A stretch of DNA of 39,539 nt from Thermoplasmata archaeon. GTDB lineage: Archaea; Thermoplasmatota; Thermoplasmata; Thermoplasmatales; GCA-001856825. Shown here in pieces: positions 1 through 8,425 of the stretch (position 1 is the first letter of the stretch; each line of letters opens with the position of its first letter). Made by a program: the position numbers and the translations under genes. The DNA lies in the NCBI GenBank assembly GCA_021817415.1, contig JAKAUZ010000050.1, forward strand, positions 1-39,539, read 5' to 3'. The notes under the pieces were generated by a model. The model ran no database searches, had not been told where the DNA came from, and worked only from the letters and a program-made list of their open reading frames with translations.

Positions 1-11
1 TGCGGGAACTG

Positions 12-254
12 GTGAAAATATTCATTACGCACCCGAATCCAATCGGCTCTACTGCGTACGATTTTTTTATTCTCAGAGGGTCTTCATCTGATAAATTCGG
101 GTATGATCACTTCGTCGGAAATTATTGGATGTCCGAATGTGAATTCGCTAAAAGATTTCTTAAAACACACCAGAACTACATTTATGTCGGCTCTGCAGAT
201 TCCTATAACCATAAAATTCGGATTCCATTGGGATTTAAGAAGGCAGAGCAATAG
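12..254 (+). CDS. Unrecognised C-terminal fragment or small protein
   Basis: An 80-codon frame from a GTG; the frame is also open leftwards to the window edge (RELVKIF...), so it may be the 3' end of a longer gene cut by the edge. The product is polar and aromatic-rich, ends in IRIPLGFKKAEQ, and has no motif I recognise. It converges with the membrane protein at 296-934, leaving a short gap. No function is assigned. Confidence 0.35.
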   Translation: MKIFITHPNPIGSTAYDFFILRGSSSDKFGYDHFVGNYWMSECEFAKRFLKTHQNYIYVGSADSYNHKIRIPLGFKKAEQ

Positions 255-295
255 CTTGGGTCCTTCTGACATATGATAATAATCAAAAGAAAAAA

Positions 296-934
296 TTACC
301 GATGAGAAAAGAAATAAACCGATACTATTGAAACGGCAAATAGGGGGACCAAATAGAGGTCCGACACATTTACGAACGCCTCCGCAAACCAGAAGAATGA
401 GAAGGCAAGAAGTAGCGCAGACACAGCCACTTTCATGTTTGCCTGCTTGATTTTCCTCACCTGGTTCTTCAGTGTCACTGTCCCAATCACCACTATTAAC
501 AATCCGGACACCATCCCTATCATGGTGGAACTGTAATCCATAGGGATCAGGGCGACTATTACGATTGCTGCTTCAAACGCCTCAATTGCACCTACGGAAA
601 ATCCAGTGTAAAAAAGTCCCTTCTCAACCTCTTCACCTGAGTCCTTTGAAGGCCCTCGTGCTCTCAGTACAGCTCTTCTTGCGCTTCTGGCTAGCCTCAA
701 TCCGAAGTAAAGCAGAAGAAATGCAGCCACCAGTCTTATCAGCAAAATGGGCAGTAACGATATTTCCTTCCCAACCACAACAGTTATTGAAAGGACAATT
801 GTGATTCCCAATATCACATAGAGGAACGCCTTGGGCCCACCTTCAGCATAAAGAGCCAACCCAACAGCAGCGGCTTCAGAGATTTCCAAGAGTGTTATGC
901 CCATGGCCGCGAGGAATATTGGAATGTCAAACAT
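296..934 (-). CDS. Polytopic membrane protein with duplicated acidic EA motif (COG4280-like)
   Basis: A 212-residue integral membrane protein with about six hydrophobic segments. Two similar acidic motifs lie in membrane segments of the two halves: LLEISEAAAVGLAL near residues 15-28 and AIEAFEAAIVIVAL near 116-129. This suggests an internal duplication with intramembrane glutamates, as in small cation or metal transport families. A conserved archaeal family (COG4280) looks like this, but that match is from memory and transport is inference. On the minus strand a TATA-like CTTATATATG lies about 24 bases before the ATG, so the transcript is probably leaderless. The gene is divergent from the DMT transporter, and the near-palindromic TATATA between them could serve both. 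Confidence 0.7.
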   Translation of the reverse strand: MFDIPIFLAAMGITLLEISEAAAVGLALYAEGGPKAFLYVILGITIVLSITVVVGKEISLLPILLIRLVAAFLLLYFGLRLARSARRAVLRARGPSKDSGEEVEKGLFYTGFSVGAIEAFEAAIVIVALIPMDYSSTMIGMVSGLLIVVIGTVTLKNQVRKIKQANMKVAVSALLLAFSFFWFAEAFVNVSDLYLVPLFAVSIVSVYFFSHR

Positions 935-986
935 CGTGGGAAATTAATGAATCATATATAAGGACTATCAAGCAGCCTTAAATCCA

Positions 987-1874
987 TTGAATGAATTAAA
1001 GCTCATCAAACGGAATACGACTGGATTTATGGAACTGGTCCTTGTTTCATTTATATGGGGACTTACTTACACAATTCTGAAATACAGTTTAGAGACTCTT
1101 GCTCCTGCTCAAATTGCCTTTTTCAGATTTTTTGTTTCTTCGCTTTTGTTCATTCCCATTCTCCTCATATTTCGGGAAAAATATTCCTCCGCTGATATAC
1201 TTAGGATCATCGCTCTGGCCCTCACGGGGGTCATGATGTACCAGCTTTTCTTCATATATGGAGAGAAAGGGATGTCGGCTGGAAATGCCAGCTTCGTTGT
1301 TTCAATGGAACCAATATTCATAGTTCTCTTTAGTGTTGCCTTAAGGGAGGACAGATTGCACCTTAGATTTCTTCTTGGAATAGCCATAGCAACAGTTGGT
1401 CTGATAGTCCTGCTTCAGCCTCAGTCAATGAAGTTAAATGAGTACCTTTCGGTGCTGCTCATTCTGATCGCAGCCGCATCCTGGGGAGTTTATACAGTTC
1501 TTGGAAGAAAATTACTCGCAGCTCATAATCCAGTGAACGTAACCGCTATGGTTTCAGTCATTGGTGCAGTGATGCTCTTTCCCTTTTCAGGAACAGATTC
1601 AATCTCCATTCTGGTCTCTCTGCGTGGAAATGCGCTTGCTGCTATCCTGTTCCTTGGAATACTTGCCACATTCTTGGGTTACATACTTTGGTTTGACGGA
1701 CTGAAATATGTGAAGGCGTCCGTTGCTGGCACGACCCTTTACCTGACTCCGTTTGTAACGGTACTGACAGCAGATTTCATGTTATCAGAGGCACCTTCAT
1801 TGGCCACTGTTGCGGGAGGATTGTTGATAACAATGGGAATAGCAATTTCAAACATAACAATGAAAAATGAATAG
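987..1874 (+). CDS. EamA/DMT-family transporter
   Basis: A 295-residue protein with about ten transmembrane helices in two EamA repeats. The first begins at SFIWGLTYTILKYSLETLAPAQ and the second at AAASWGVYTVLGRKLL, each with the family's W-G entry and small-residue helices. Families of this type export metabolites, amino acids or drugs across the cytoplasmic membrane; the substrate cannot be read here. The first in-frame start is TTG at 987. ATG at 1029 (MELVLVSF) is an alternative that would keep the first helix. It is divergent from the membrane protein at 296-934. Confidence 0.85.
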   Translation: MNELKLIKRNTTGFMELVLVSFIWGLTYTILKYSLETLAPAQIAFFRFFVSSLLFIPILLIFREKYSSADILRIIALALTGVMMYQLFFIYGEKGMSAGNASFVVSMEPIFIVLFSVALREDRLHLRFLLGIAIATVGLIVLLQPQSMKLNEYLSVLLILIAAASWGVYTVLGRKLLAAHNPVNVTAMVSVIGAVMLFPFSGTDSISILVSLRGNALAAILFLGILATFLGYILWFDGLKYVKASVAGTTLYLTPFVTVLTADFMLSEAPSLATVAGGLLITMGIAISNITMKNE

Positions 1875-1921
1875 GAAATATACAAAGTTAGTATATTCAA
1901 CTTGTATCATGTCGTGATATT

Positions 1922-2269
1922 ATGAAGCAAGTGATAGATGTTGAAGGGCTCCCAAAAGCCGGACCGTACTCTCTTGCCGTAAGATCTGGCAATCTTCTGT
2001 ACCTTTCCGGCCAGACGGGAGAAGGAATGCAGTTTGAGGAACAGTTCAGGAATGCAATGAACAAGATAGGTAAAATATTAGCAGCCGCAGGAAGCAGCTA
2101 TGATATGGTTCTGAGGGTCACTGTCTACTTATCAGAAAGAAGCTTTTTCAAGGAAATGAACTTAATATATTCTGAATATTTTACGTCCAGGCATCCGGCT
2201 CGCACCACAGTGGTCGCTTCGTTTCCTAATGAAAAGACGCTTGTAGAAGTAGACGTGATTGCTGAATAA
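1922..2269 (+). CDS. ridA: RidA/YjgF/UK114-family enamine/imine deaminase
   Basis: A 115-residue protein of the usual RidA length. It has the N-terminal KAGPYSLAVRSGNLLYLSGQTG signature region, the central NAMNKIGKILAAAGSSYDMVLRVTVYL helix-strand, and the C-terminal arginine motif near HPARTTV, where the family's catalytic arginine lies. RidA proteins hydrolyse reactive enamine/imine intermediates released by PLP enzymes, as cytosolic trimers. A TATA-like GTATATTC about 27 bases upstream of the ATG fits a leaderless start. The DUF167 gene begins three bases after the stop, so the two are probably co-transcribed. Confidence 0.92.
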   Translation: MKQVIDVEGLPKAGPYSLAVRSGNLLYLSGQTGEGMQFEEQFRNAMNKIGKILAAAGSSYDMVLRVTVYLSERSFFKEMNLIYSEYFTSRHPARTTVVASFPNEKTLVEVDVIAE

Positions 2270-2271
2270 AA

Positions 2272-2496
2272 ATGCAAAAGATGATCAAGACCGTAAAGGT
2301 CCAGAAGGGAAGGGGTGAGATCGAGAACGGAGAGGAGTTTCTTAAAATATATACAGAGGAACCAATGAAGAACAACAGGGCAAATCATGATGTGATGACT
2401 CAGATTGCAAGATATTATGCTGTGGATATAAGGAATGTCAGGATACTAAGGGGTGCTAAATCCAGAGTAAAGATAATAGAGATCACGAAAAATTGA
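2272..2496 (+). CDS. DUF167/YggU-family small protein
   Basis: A 74-residue basic protein resembling DUF167 (UPF0235). The hallmark is the stretch KNNRANHDVMTQIARYY followed by VRILRGAKSRVKIIEI, matching the family pattern G-x-A-N-..-L-a..lgv....v.i..G..sr.K...i. The biochemical role of the family is not established. It starts two bases after the ridA stop and ends one base before the stop of the convergent methyltransferase. Confidence 0.75.
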   Translation: MQKMIKTVKVQKGRGEIENGEEFLKIYTEEPMKNNRANHDVMTQIARYYAVDIRNVRILRGAKSRVKIIEITKN

Positions 2497-3564
2497 TCAG
2501 GGTTTTTCAAAAATTAGAATGTATTCATGCTTGAATATGTAATAGCCTCCCTGCAAGGCTCGATATCTCCACAACTCTGTCTGAGTACGTTTCCCTCTTG
2601 TGTTCTCAAAATTCTTTACCACAATGCTCTTCAGTCTGAATCCTAATTTTATGGCTTCATTCATGGTGAGAAAGCCCAATGGGATCAGTGATTTCTTGTC
2701 ATATTTGTCTCCGATGACAATTGCTGTGAAGCCACCCTTCTTTAATACTTTCTTGACTTTATCAAGTACAGTATTTATCCTCTCCAGAAATTCCTCTGTG
2801 CTGGATGAATTCGACAGGTCATTCCTGTCACTTGTAAACGAAATAATATCGTGATATGGCGGATGAAGAATTGCCAGGTCTACTCGTTCAATGCCGTGGA
2901 CCCTGAGAATGGCGTGGAAATCCAAAGTCAGGCTATCCCCCTCGATAGCATGAATGGTAGAATGAAACTCATTTTCCTGTTTTGAAATCAGTTCCCTTGC
3001 CTTTGAAATAGTGGGCCCGTCTATCTCTATACCAATCCCGTTCCTTCCAAGTCTCTTACATTCTATCAATGTGGTACCGCTTCCGAGAAAAGGGTCGAGG
3101 ACCCAATCTCCCTTCTTGGAATACCTGAGCATTATTTGCCTTGGTATCTGCGGTACAAAATTCCCCCAGTACCACCCTAGATGTGCTCCCTGCCGGTCCC
3201 TCTTATCTATGTGCCAGAGAGAATCTGTTATTATTTCGTCATATTCCTTCCATCTATTCAGGTTGACGTCATTGACACCGTTTGTCCTAATTCCCACTAA
3301 TGCCTTTTCAAGTATTTTCACGTAATGCCCTCCCCGCTCTCTGGATTTAGAATCTCTGATTTGCTGCAAAATTTGGGTCGAATACAGGATATCTTTTTTG
3401 GTTAATTCTATTCCTGTTCTGGAAGAGTTTGTTCTACCACCCTTAATTGAAAGCAATTCTTCAACAAGATTTTCCGCTCCCTTTCTCATGGATTCTAAAT
3501 CAGCATTTTTGAGGTCGGCTATTTTTTCCAGAAAGTATTCTCTGGTTCGTGGGGATTGATCCAT
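2497..3564 (-). CDS. DNA methyltransferase (N4/N6 amino type), apparently orphan
   Basis: A 355-residue AdoMet-dependent amino-methyltransferase. The SAM-binding motif DPFLGSGTT is at residues 157-165, preceded by WYWGNFVPQIPRQIM, which resembles the HPTQKP-type entry segment. The catalytic motif is LHPPYHD (HPPY at 234-237) where DPPY is usual. The order FxGxG then [D/H]PPY is opposite to the beta class. The N-terminal 120 residues are helical and unrecognised. No restriction endonuclease lies beside it, so it may be a solitary epigenetic methylase; a non-DNA substrate cannot be excluded. Its stop abuts the DUF167 stop with no spacer. Confidence 0.8.
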   Translation of the reverse strand: MDQSPRTREYFLEKIADLKNADLESMRKGAENLVEELLSIKGGRTNSSRTGIELTKKDILYSTQILQQIRDSKSRERGGHYVKILEKALVGIRTNGVNDVNLNRWKEYDEIITDSLWHIDKRDRQGAHLGWYWGNFVPQIPRQIMLRYSKKGDWVLDPFLGSGTTLIECKRLGRNGIGIEIDGPTISKARELISKQENEFHSTIHAIEGDSLTLDFHAILRVHGIERVDLAILHPPYHDIISFTSDRNDLSNSSSTEEFLERINTVLDKVKKVLKKGGFTAIVIGDKYDKKSLIPLGFLTMNEAIKLGFRLKSIVVKNFENTRGKRTQTELWRYRALQGGYYIFKHEYILIFEKP

Positions 3565-3703
3565 CTTAAGCTTGAATAATTTCTGCTCTTAATAAATTGT
3601 TGTCTTTGAAATATTCTTTTTCATTGCTCATTTTAACTCCTCTACTAGTTATTTATTTTCCACACAAGAGAAATCTTTTTTAGCACAGCGATATGATGAA
3701 CTA

Positions 3704-4213
3704 ATGCAAAGGCCAACATGGGACGAATATTTCATGAAAATGGCATACCTTGCTGCAACGAGATCAAACTGCACCAGAAGAAAAGTGGGTGCGGTGATTG
3801 TTAAGGACAGGAAAATTGTATCGACTGGCTATAACGGACCTCCAAAGGGATCAATGCACTGCGATGAGAGCGGATGCCTGAGAGAACAGCTTAATATTCC
3901 TTCCGGAGAAAGACACGAACTATGCAGGGGACTGCATGCGGAACAGAACGCTATTATACAGGCAGCAGTGTTTGGGACAGTGATTTCAGGCTCTGTAATT
4001 TACGTCACAACTCATCCCTGCGTCGTCTGCAGCAAGATGCTCATCAATGCAGAGGTGAACGAAATCATATTTGCAGAGGGGTACCCGGATGAACTCTCAG
4101 AGCTTATGCTCATAGAAAGCGGCCTGAAAACCAGACAATTTGACATCTCACAGGATTTCAAGAACATCCTATTCGGGGAAAATATCCTCCTCCTGAGAGA
4201 GGGAGAAGACTAG
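3704..4213 (+). CDS. Deoxycytidylate (dCMP) deaminase, ComEB-like
   Basis: A 169-residue zinc deaminase. The active site HAEQNAI has H78 and E80, with the zinc cysteines in PCVVC (C106, C109). The insertion [11 protein letters not shown]...ERHELC is typical of dCMP deaminases, which carry a second zinc site, and separates it from cytidine deaminases. It supplies dUMP for thymidylate synthesis. A T-rich TATA-like TCTTTTTTA about 25 bases before the ATG supports this start and a leaderless message. Confidence 0.92.
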   Translation: MQRPTWDEYFMKMAYLAATRSNCTRRKVGAVIVKDRKIVSTGYNGPPKGSMHCDESGCLREQLNIPSGERHELCRGLHAEQNAIIQAAVFGTVISGSVIYVTTHPCVVCSKMLINAEVNEIIFAEGYPDELSELMLIESGLKTRQFDISQDFKNILFGENILLLREGED

Positions 4214-4255
4214 CAGGGACCAAAAAGATGATAAGTTGTGAATTGTTGCTGTTTC

Positions 4256-4870
4256 ATGGAACCCGTTGACCAATTCATCACAATTGAAGGGAAGAAAACT
4301 CACATCATTCGCAGTGATTTACAGGAACCGAGGGATACCATCATCTTCCTACATGGAAAATCCTTCCGGGCCAGTACTTGGACTTCTATAAACGCGGGAA
4401 AAAGAATGAACGAGATTGGTCTGAATTTCATTGCGGTAGATTACCCTGGTTGGGGAGAATCTGAAGAGAACTCAATTTTCTACCCTCCAACTAGAAAGTA
4501 CACGAATTCCGCAACTTTCATCAAACTTCTTTCGAAGGAGTTGAATCTCAGAAAATTCTCGCTTCTGGGGGCCTCTTTTTCAGGTCCGTTTGTTATCTCT
4601 TTTGCATCGAGGAATCCGGAGTCAATCAACAAAATAGTACTTGTTGGACCGGTCTGGAGCGAAGATCTTTCCACAGATAGTTCATTGATTACAAGCCCCA
4701 CTCTCATATGTTACGGGGAAAATGATACAGTTATTTCTGTCGATTCATTCATAAAATATAAAAATGCAATAAAGGAGTCCACCCTGAAGATGGTTAAAGG
4801 AGCAGGGCATGCCCTATATCTAGATGAACCGGATGTTTTCTTCTCCATCCTGGTAGACCACCTGAAGTAG
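4256..4870 (+). CDS. Alpha/beta-hydrolase
   Basis: A 204-residue alpha/beta-hydrolase with a complete triad: S108 in the nucleophile elbow GASFSG, D157 in GENDTVI, and H185 in GAGHALYLDEP. The oxyanion segment is FLHGKSFRAS near 31-40. It is cytosolic, lacks a signal peptide, and its cap is very short, as in compact esterases; the substrate is unknown. The ATG at 4256 is chosen over the in-frame GTG at 4238, which would add an unlikely MNCCCF leader. It follows the dCMP deaminase by about 40 bases on the same strand. Confidence 0.85.
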   Translation: MEPVDQFITIEGKKTHIIRSDLQEPRDTIIFLHGKSFRASTWTSINAGKRMNEIGLNFIAVDYPGWGESEENSIFYPPTRKYTNSATFIKLLSKELNLRKFSLLGASFSGPFVISFASRNPESINKIVLVGPVWSEDLSTDSSLITSPTLICYGENDTVISVDSFIKYKNAIKESTLKMVKGAGHALYLDEPDVFFSILVDHLK

Positions 4871-5007
4871 GCGGATTTAGGAAAATTTTACAATCCGCTC
4901 ACCCATTTCAATTAAAACAATTTATTATACAATTACCGTTTCTTTCTTGACCGGCAATGAGCAATCAATAAAGCGATTTATTTAAGTGAATTTTTCGAGA
5001 GCTCATC

Positions 5008-5931
5008 TTATCTGGTATTTTTTAATCCTTCAAGTGCCCCTTCTATCTCTTTTATAACCAGTTCAAATTTCTTTTTCTTTCCCCGGAGCAAATAAACCGC
5101 ACTATTTGGTAAAATAAAAGAAAGCGATCTAATGACGGCCCTTATAGAAAACAGTCGTTCTTCAGAGTGCACGACTTTCATAAACGTGAACCAGTCTCTG
5201 ATCTCAATTTTTACCCTTATTGGGTCCGGTATCTCGTGCTCGGCCCAGAATCCAAAGTTAGAAGGCAGTTCCACGTCGTGGAGAATGAATGAGCCCGTGT
5301 GTGCAATTACCCTGAATCCTTTTTTCTTAAGAGAAAAGGATAGAAAAGCACTGTTATATATGGGTAGATTCTCATTGAATCCTCCAACAGCCTGTAGCGT
5401 ATCTTTCCTCGATGCAAAGGCATTGGGAAGAGCGTCGATATCCATAACCAAATTCTCTAATTCATAATTTCTCATCTGATTTCTTCCGATCAATTCATGT
5501 CCCCATCTATGTTTCTTGAACGGAGTTGCATACACCCAGACAATCCTTTCATCATTTCTATATAGGACGGAAGGGCAGACGGCTCCAATTAATTCGTTTT
5601 CACTAAGAAGCTTGATGGGAAAGTTAAAAGTCGATTCAAGGACCACGTTATCGTCGTCAATGAAGAATATTAAGTTGGTACTTGCTGCTTGAAGGCCTAG
5701 ATTTTTGGCGTGACTTATGTAAATCCTGAAATCTACAGATATTAATCTTATTTTCAGCCCATCAGAGAATGAAGAAATATCCTCCTTGATGTCAGAATCA
5801 TCAACTACAATAATTTCCTTAAGACTCTTAAGCTCGAGTCTATTAATTGACTCTAAGAGATTTCTGAGTTTTTCATATCTGTTATGAGTAGGGATGATTA
5901 TGCTAAATTCAGGCAGGGGATCACAGTCCAT
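5008..5931 (-). CDS. Glycosyltransferase family 2
   Basis: A 307-residue GT-A enzyme. The N-terminus FSIIIPTHNRYEKL and IIVVDDSD are the nucleotide-sugar fold, IDDDN at residues 91-95 is the metal-binding DxD equivalent, and GGFNE near residue 200 is the acceptor-side motif of GT2 proteins. It probably transfers a sugar onto a lipid, protein or cell-surface glycan. The C-terminus is basic and helical without a clear membrane anchor. The gene stands alone, with non-coding DNA on both sides. Confidence 0.88.
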   Translation of the reverse strand: MDCDPLPEFSIIIPTHNRYEKLRNLLESINRLELKSLKEIIVVDDSDIKEDISSFSDGLKIRLISVDFRIYISHAKNLGLQAASTNLIFFIDDDNVVLESTFNFPIKLLSENELIGAVCPSVLYRNDERIVWVYATPFKKHRWGHELIGRNQMRNYELENLVMDIDALPNAFASRKDTLQAVGGFNENLPIYNSAFLSFSLKKKGFRVIAHTGSFILHDVELPSNFGFWAEHEIPDPIRVKIEIRDWFTFMKVVHSEERLFSIRAVIRSLSFILPNSAVYLLRGKKKKFELVIKEIEGALEGLKNTR

Positions 5932-6319
5932 ATGAGATCAATAATAGAATGGCTTTTAACAATTTTGTGAGCCCATAAGTAATATTATAAAATATTTTAA
6001 GTCTATCGAGAATCAAGCCTATTACGAGGAAAATTACGAAGAATCTCTCCTATGGAGATTTGAATTTTCCGAATAGAGAAGATTTATGAATCTTATGGCA
6101 ATGAACGGTTTTATATGGAGTTTTCCGTGGAGCACATGACCTATACTCACTCTGGAAGAAAGAATGAATCTATATGAGGGTTTGAAAATAGAGTCAGTAA
6201 CCGTCAATTTATCAACATCTTTGATTCTTCATTCAATAGAAGCAATCATTTGTTCTGGCATTGTTCTGGGGGTCCTCCATTTTAAATTGAATGTTCCATG
6301 AAGCTTTCCTAATACATAT
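5932..6319. other. Intergenic region with one doubtful mini-ORF
   Basis: About 390 AT-rich bases between the glycosyltransferase and the aldo/keto reductase. The only frame of note is a 45-codon ATG frame on the plus strand at 6164-6301 with one hydrophobic segment, without a recognisable ribosome site. An AATCTC...GAGATT hairpin lies near 6040-6060. I see no RNA gene or mobile element. Confidence 0.4.
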
Positions 6320-7252
6320 CTAGAAAGTATCGACTTTGGACTTTATCTCCTGGAAAGAGTCTTCAATTCTTTTCATTTGAGCGTCATTTAGTCTCCATCC
6401 TGCTGACTGTAGATTTATGGTCGCCTGGTCCCTGTTCTTGGCTCCTGGTATAGGTATAACTTTTTCGTGCGCAATTAGCCAGTTCAAGGCAATTTGCACC
6501 ACGGAGTGCCCAGTTTCATAGGATATTTCCCTCAGGACATTCAATAAGGGAGTTATAGAGTGAATGTTGTCTTCGCTGAATAGTCTGTTCGACTTTCGCA
6601 CGTCGCTTGTATCAAAGTTTACGTGATCATATTTTGAGGTGAGAAGTCCCTGAGCCAGAGGTGAATATGCAATTACTCCTATGTTCTCTTTCGTGAGATA
6701 AGGCAACATTTCGTCCTCTATTTCTCTTTGAACTATATTGTACCTGACCTGGTTGGAAACAATATCCATTGTAGACAGGTAGGACCGTACCTCTTCAATC
6801 TGGCAAATACTGAAATTCGACAGCCCGATGTATCTTATCTTCCCGTTATTGGCAAGTTTTTCAATCGTCTTCACTGTGTCCCTCAATGGTGTGTATATGT
6901 CTGGCCAGTGAATCTGGTACAGATCAACGTAATTGGTATTAAGTCGTTTAAGGCTACCTTCTAATGCTCTCTCTAGATAGTCTGGCCTTAGATGCGCCCC
7001 AGAAACCTTTGTTGCTATAACAATCTCATCCCTGAAATCCTTTACGACCTCGCCAATAAGCTTCTCCGAATGCCCATCGCCATAAACTTCTGCGGTGTCA
7101 ATAAAGTTGATGCCGAGTTCTATTGATGTCAAAAGTGCGTTTTTCACGTCATTATCTGAAATCTTCCCCCAACCCTTCGCTCCTGCCTGCCAAGCCCCCA
7201 AGCCTATCGCTGAAACCTTTAGATCGGAATTACCTAGGTTCTTATATTCCAT
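6320..7252 (-). CDS. Aldo/keto reductase
   Basis: A 310-residue NADPH-dependent (beta/alpha)8 barrel reductase. The catalytic tetrad is visible: D52 and Y57 in FIDTAEVYGDG, K82 in VIATKVS and H115 in YQIHWPD. The cofactor-side segment IPIPGAKNRDQATIN near residue 270 is also typical. The family reduces aldehydes and ketones; this one resembles the general oxidoreductase group with SxxVYG. The substrate is unknown. It is divergent from the Orc1/Cdc6-like gene with under 50 bases between them. Confidence 0.92.
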   Translation of the reverse strand: MEYKNLGNSDLKVSAIGLGAWQAGAKGWGKISDNDVKNALLTSIELGINFIDTAEVYGDGHSEKLIGEVVKDFRDEIVIATKVSGAHLRPDYLERALEGSLKRLNTNYVDLYQIHWPDIYTPLRDTVKTIEKLANNGKIRYIGLSNFSICQIEEVRSYLSTMDIVSNQVRYNIVQREIEDEMLPYLTKENIGVIAYSPLAQGLLTSKYDHVNFDTSDVRKSNRLFSEDNIHSITPLLNVLREISYETGHSVVQIALNWLIAHEKVIPIPGAKNRDQATINLQSAGWRLNDAQMKRIEDSFQEIKSKVDTF

Positions 7253-7300
7253 GCCCCTTTATCATGGCTTTTATATTTATTTTTCCTATGGGTGGTGCAA

Positions 7301-8368
7301 ATGAACATTGTGAAGGACATTCATGCCCTCCGGCAGGATTTCATTCCTGAACAGGTACTTGCAAGGAGGGATGTCCTTCAAAAGACAGAAACTGTGTTCC
7401 GGGGAGACGGGATATCTTCAACAATCATCCTGAAAGGGAATCCAGGTACTGGCAAAACGCTCATCGCCAGATATTTGATCAAGAGCCATCCAAATTATCA
7501 CGGGTACTACGTCAATTGCTACCTCACTCCGTCTGATAGGGCAATTATATCAGAATTGATAACCGGTGGAACCTTCAGGGGAGATCTACAGTCAGCCGGG
7601 ATGGAAAGGTTGACAAGATTACTTATGGACAGTCTTCCCCAAGACCGAAATTTCATCGTTCTCGACGAAGCTCAGAGCCTCAGAAGATCAAATGCGTCCA
7701 TCGTCTATTTATTGTCTCGGAGTTTAGAGCTGGGTGGGCCTCCAATTAAACTTATGATTTTGACAATAGAGGACCCGGAAATGTTCATGGATAAGAGCAC
7801 TCTAGCAGGAATTGGGACCCCCAAGATTGTGACCCTCCAGGAATACAACGCAGAGGAATTAAATGAAATATTGAAGCAAAGAACTGTTCTGTCTTTATAT
7901 GAGGGAATGTACACGGAGAGTGCGATTTCATTGATAGCTGAGTTGAGTGAAGATACCGGAAGTGCGAGAGTAGCAATAGAGCTTTTAAACAGATCAATAC
8001 AGGCGGCAGAAAGAAATGGCACCATCCTGGATGAAGCTTCGGTGTTGACGGCCTACAAGGAATTCTCCCCTCCAATAGAAGAGAATTCTCTCCTGGACCT
8101 AGAAGAATGGGAACTCGCTTTGCTCAGTAAACTTATTGAAAACAGTACGGATTCAAAATTCAGAGCGTCTGAGTTGAAATCACTGGTACCCGATCAAAAC
8201 GACTCAAGAATATACAGGTTCCTGAGACATCTGGAGAATTCAGGCTTTATAAAGAAGACAAAGGTTGGAAAGGGTTATGGAGGCGGTGTCGAAAATGAAT
8301 ATGTGTTCAGGATCCCGCCCAAGATGTTGGAAGAAAGAGTTAATAAAGCCCAAAAGACGATCCACTAG
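7301..8368 (+). CDS. Divergent Orc1/Cdc6-family AAA+ ATPase
   Basis: A 355-residue replication initiator paralogue. The opening FIPEQVLARR matches the Orc1/Cdc6 entry motif. Walker A is GNPGTGKT (46-53), Walker B is FIVLDEA (118-124, with A where canonical Orc1 has ID), sensor 2 is GSARVAIELLN, and the C-terminal 90 residues look like a winged helix. ATG 7301 is preferred to the GTG at 7292 because GGTGG sits just upstream as a ribosome site. It would bind origin DNA or regulate initiation; it is more divergent than the second copy at 11298. I see no clear origin boxes in its short upstream region. Confidence 0.85.
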   Translation: MNIVKDIHALRQDFIPEQVLARRDVLQKTETVFRGDGISSTIILKGNPGTGKTLIARYLIKSHPNYHGYYVNCYLTPSDRAIISELITGGTFRGDLQSAGMERLTRLLMDSLPQDRNFIVLDEAQSLRRSNASIVYLLSRSLELGGPPIKLMILTIEDPEMFMDKSTLAGIGTPKIVTLQEYNAEELNEILKQRTVLSLYEGMYTESAISLIAELSEDTGSARVAIELLNRSIQAAERNGTILDEASVLTAYKEFSPPIEENSLLDLEEWELALLSKLIENSTDSKFRASELKSLVPDQNDSRIYRFLRHLENSGFIKKTKVGKGYGGGVENEYVFRIPPKMLEERVNKAQKTIH

Positions 8369-8425
8369 TCAGTTATACGTAACCATTCCAAAAAACTTAA
8401 ATATTGTCATATCAATGTCTTAATA

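Noticed and set aside
3652-3680. TTTTCCACACAAGAGAAAT as an origin box
   Set aside because: Lacks the central dyad and G-string and is far from either orc1/cdc6.
6164-6301. 45-codon hydrophobic ORF
   Set aside because: Weak start context, no promoter-like box at the right distance and no recognisable features; kept only as a note in the intergenic entry.
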